Assembly: GCA_963815295.1 (NCBI GenBank)
Contig: CAWFFZ010000014.1
Span: 1-22,845 of the forward strand
Reading direction: 5' to 3'
Length of the DNA: 22,845 nt
Source of the DNA: JACDHG01 sp963815295
GTDB taxonomy: Bacteria > Actinomycetota > Actinomycetes > Propionibacteriales > Nocardioidaceae
Below, in pieces: positions 22,776 through 22,845 of the stretch. The notes under the pieces are model-generated. The model saw only the letters and a program-made list of their open reading frames with translations, had not been told where the DNA came from and searched no databases. The translations under genes and the position numbers were made by a program. Position 1 is the first letter of the stretch; every line of letters begins with the position of its first letter.

Positions 22776-22845
22776 CCCCTCCGCCGACTGCAGATCACCT
22801 GGATTCGGCACTGTGACGTTAAATGTCGGCATCATCACGGTCTGG

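Noticed and set aside
1..22845. CRISPR array or rRNA
   Set aside because: No regularly spaced identical short repeats and no rRNA-like conserved stretches were seen.

Overview
The window is high-GC DNA with actinobacterial protein families throughout: integrative-element proteins, RD-repeat GGDEF proteins, and a NarL/LuxR-type two-component system. The closest feel is a Propionibacteriales/Nocardioidaceae-like genome; this taxonomic guess is inference from protein style only.

Bases 1 to about 9,950 are a graveyard of mobile elements on both sides of an intact tRNA-Arg(TCT) gene (7975-8048). Almost every recognisable gene here is broken by small frameshifts. Left of the tRNA is a minus-strand operon of an integrative element or prophage: an AAA/RecA-like ATPase without its 5' end, two accessory proteins linked by an ATGA overlap and an AGGAG ribosome binding site, and an HNH nuclease. 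It abuts, head to head, a plus-strand tyrosine integrase that also lacks its 5' end. Right of the tRNA a second, opposite-strand tyrosine integrase remnant is followed by a small-terminase-like remnant. Further left lie duplicated scraps: three copies of a small helical protein, three copies of two unidentified gene ends, a twice-repeated hairpin element, and a decayed RD-repeat/GGDEF gene behind a conserved leader.

Bases 9,950 to 13,670 hold decayed host-type genes: a SAM methyltransferase, a GntR regulator with an internal deletion, and a multi-membrane-span protein with two frameshifts. Then comes mostly empty sequence.

From about 13,670 the genes are long and mostly intact. A conserved leader, homologous to the one at 3437-3572, precedes a 934-residue membrane PAS-GGDEF-EAL protein. 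It is followed closely by an ornithine-decarboxylase-like enzyme and an MFS-like transporter, so the three probably form one operon joining cyclic-di-GMP signalling to amine metabolism and transport. Two 123-bp tandem repeats with inverted ends lie between this operon and a convergent membrane protein gene. A divergent NarL-type histidine kinase (one frameshift at a GGG run) and its response regulator (ATGA overlap) close the window, with a 15-bp palindrome upstream.

No CRISPR array, rRNA or intact transposase was seen.
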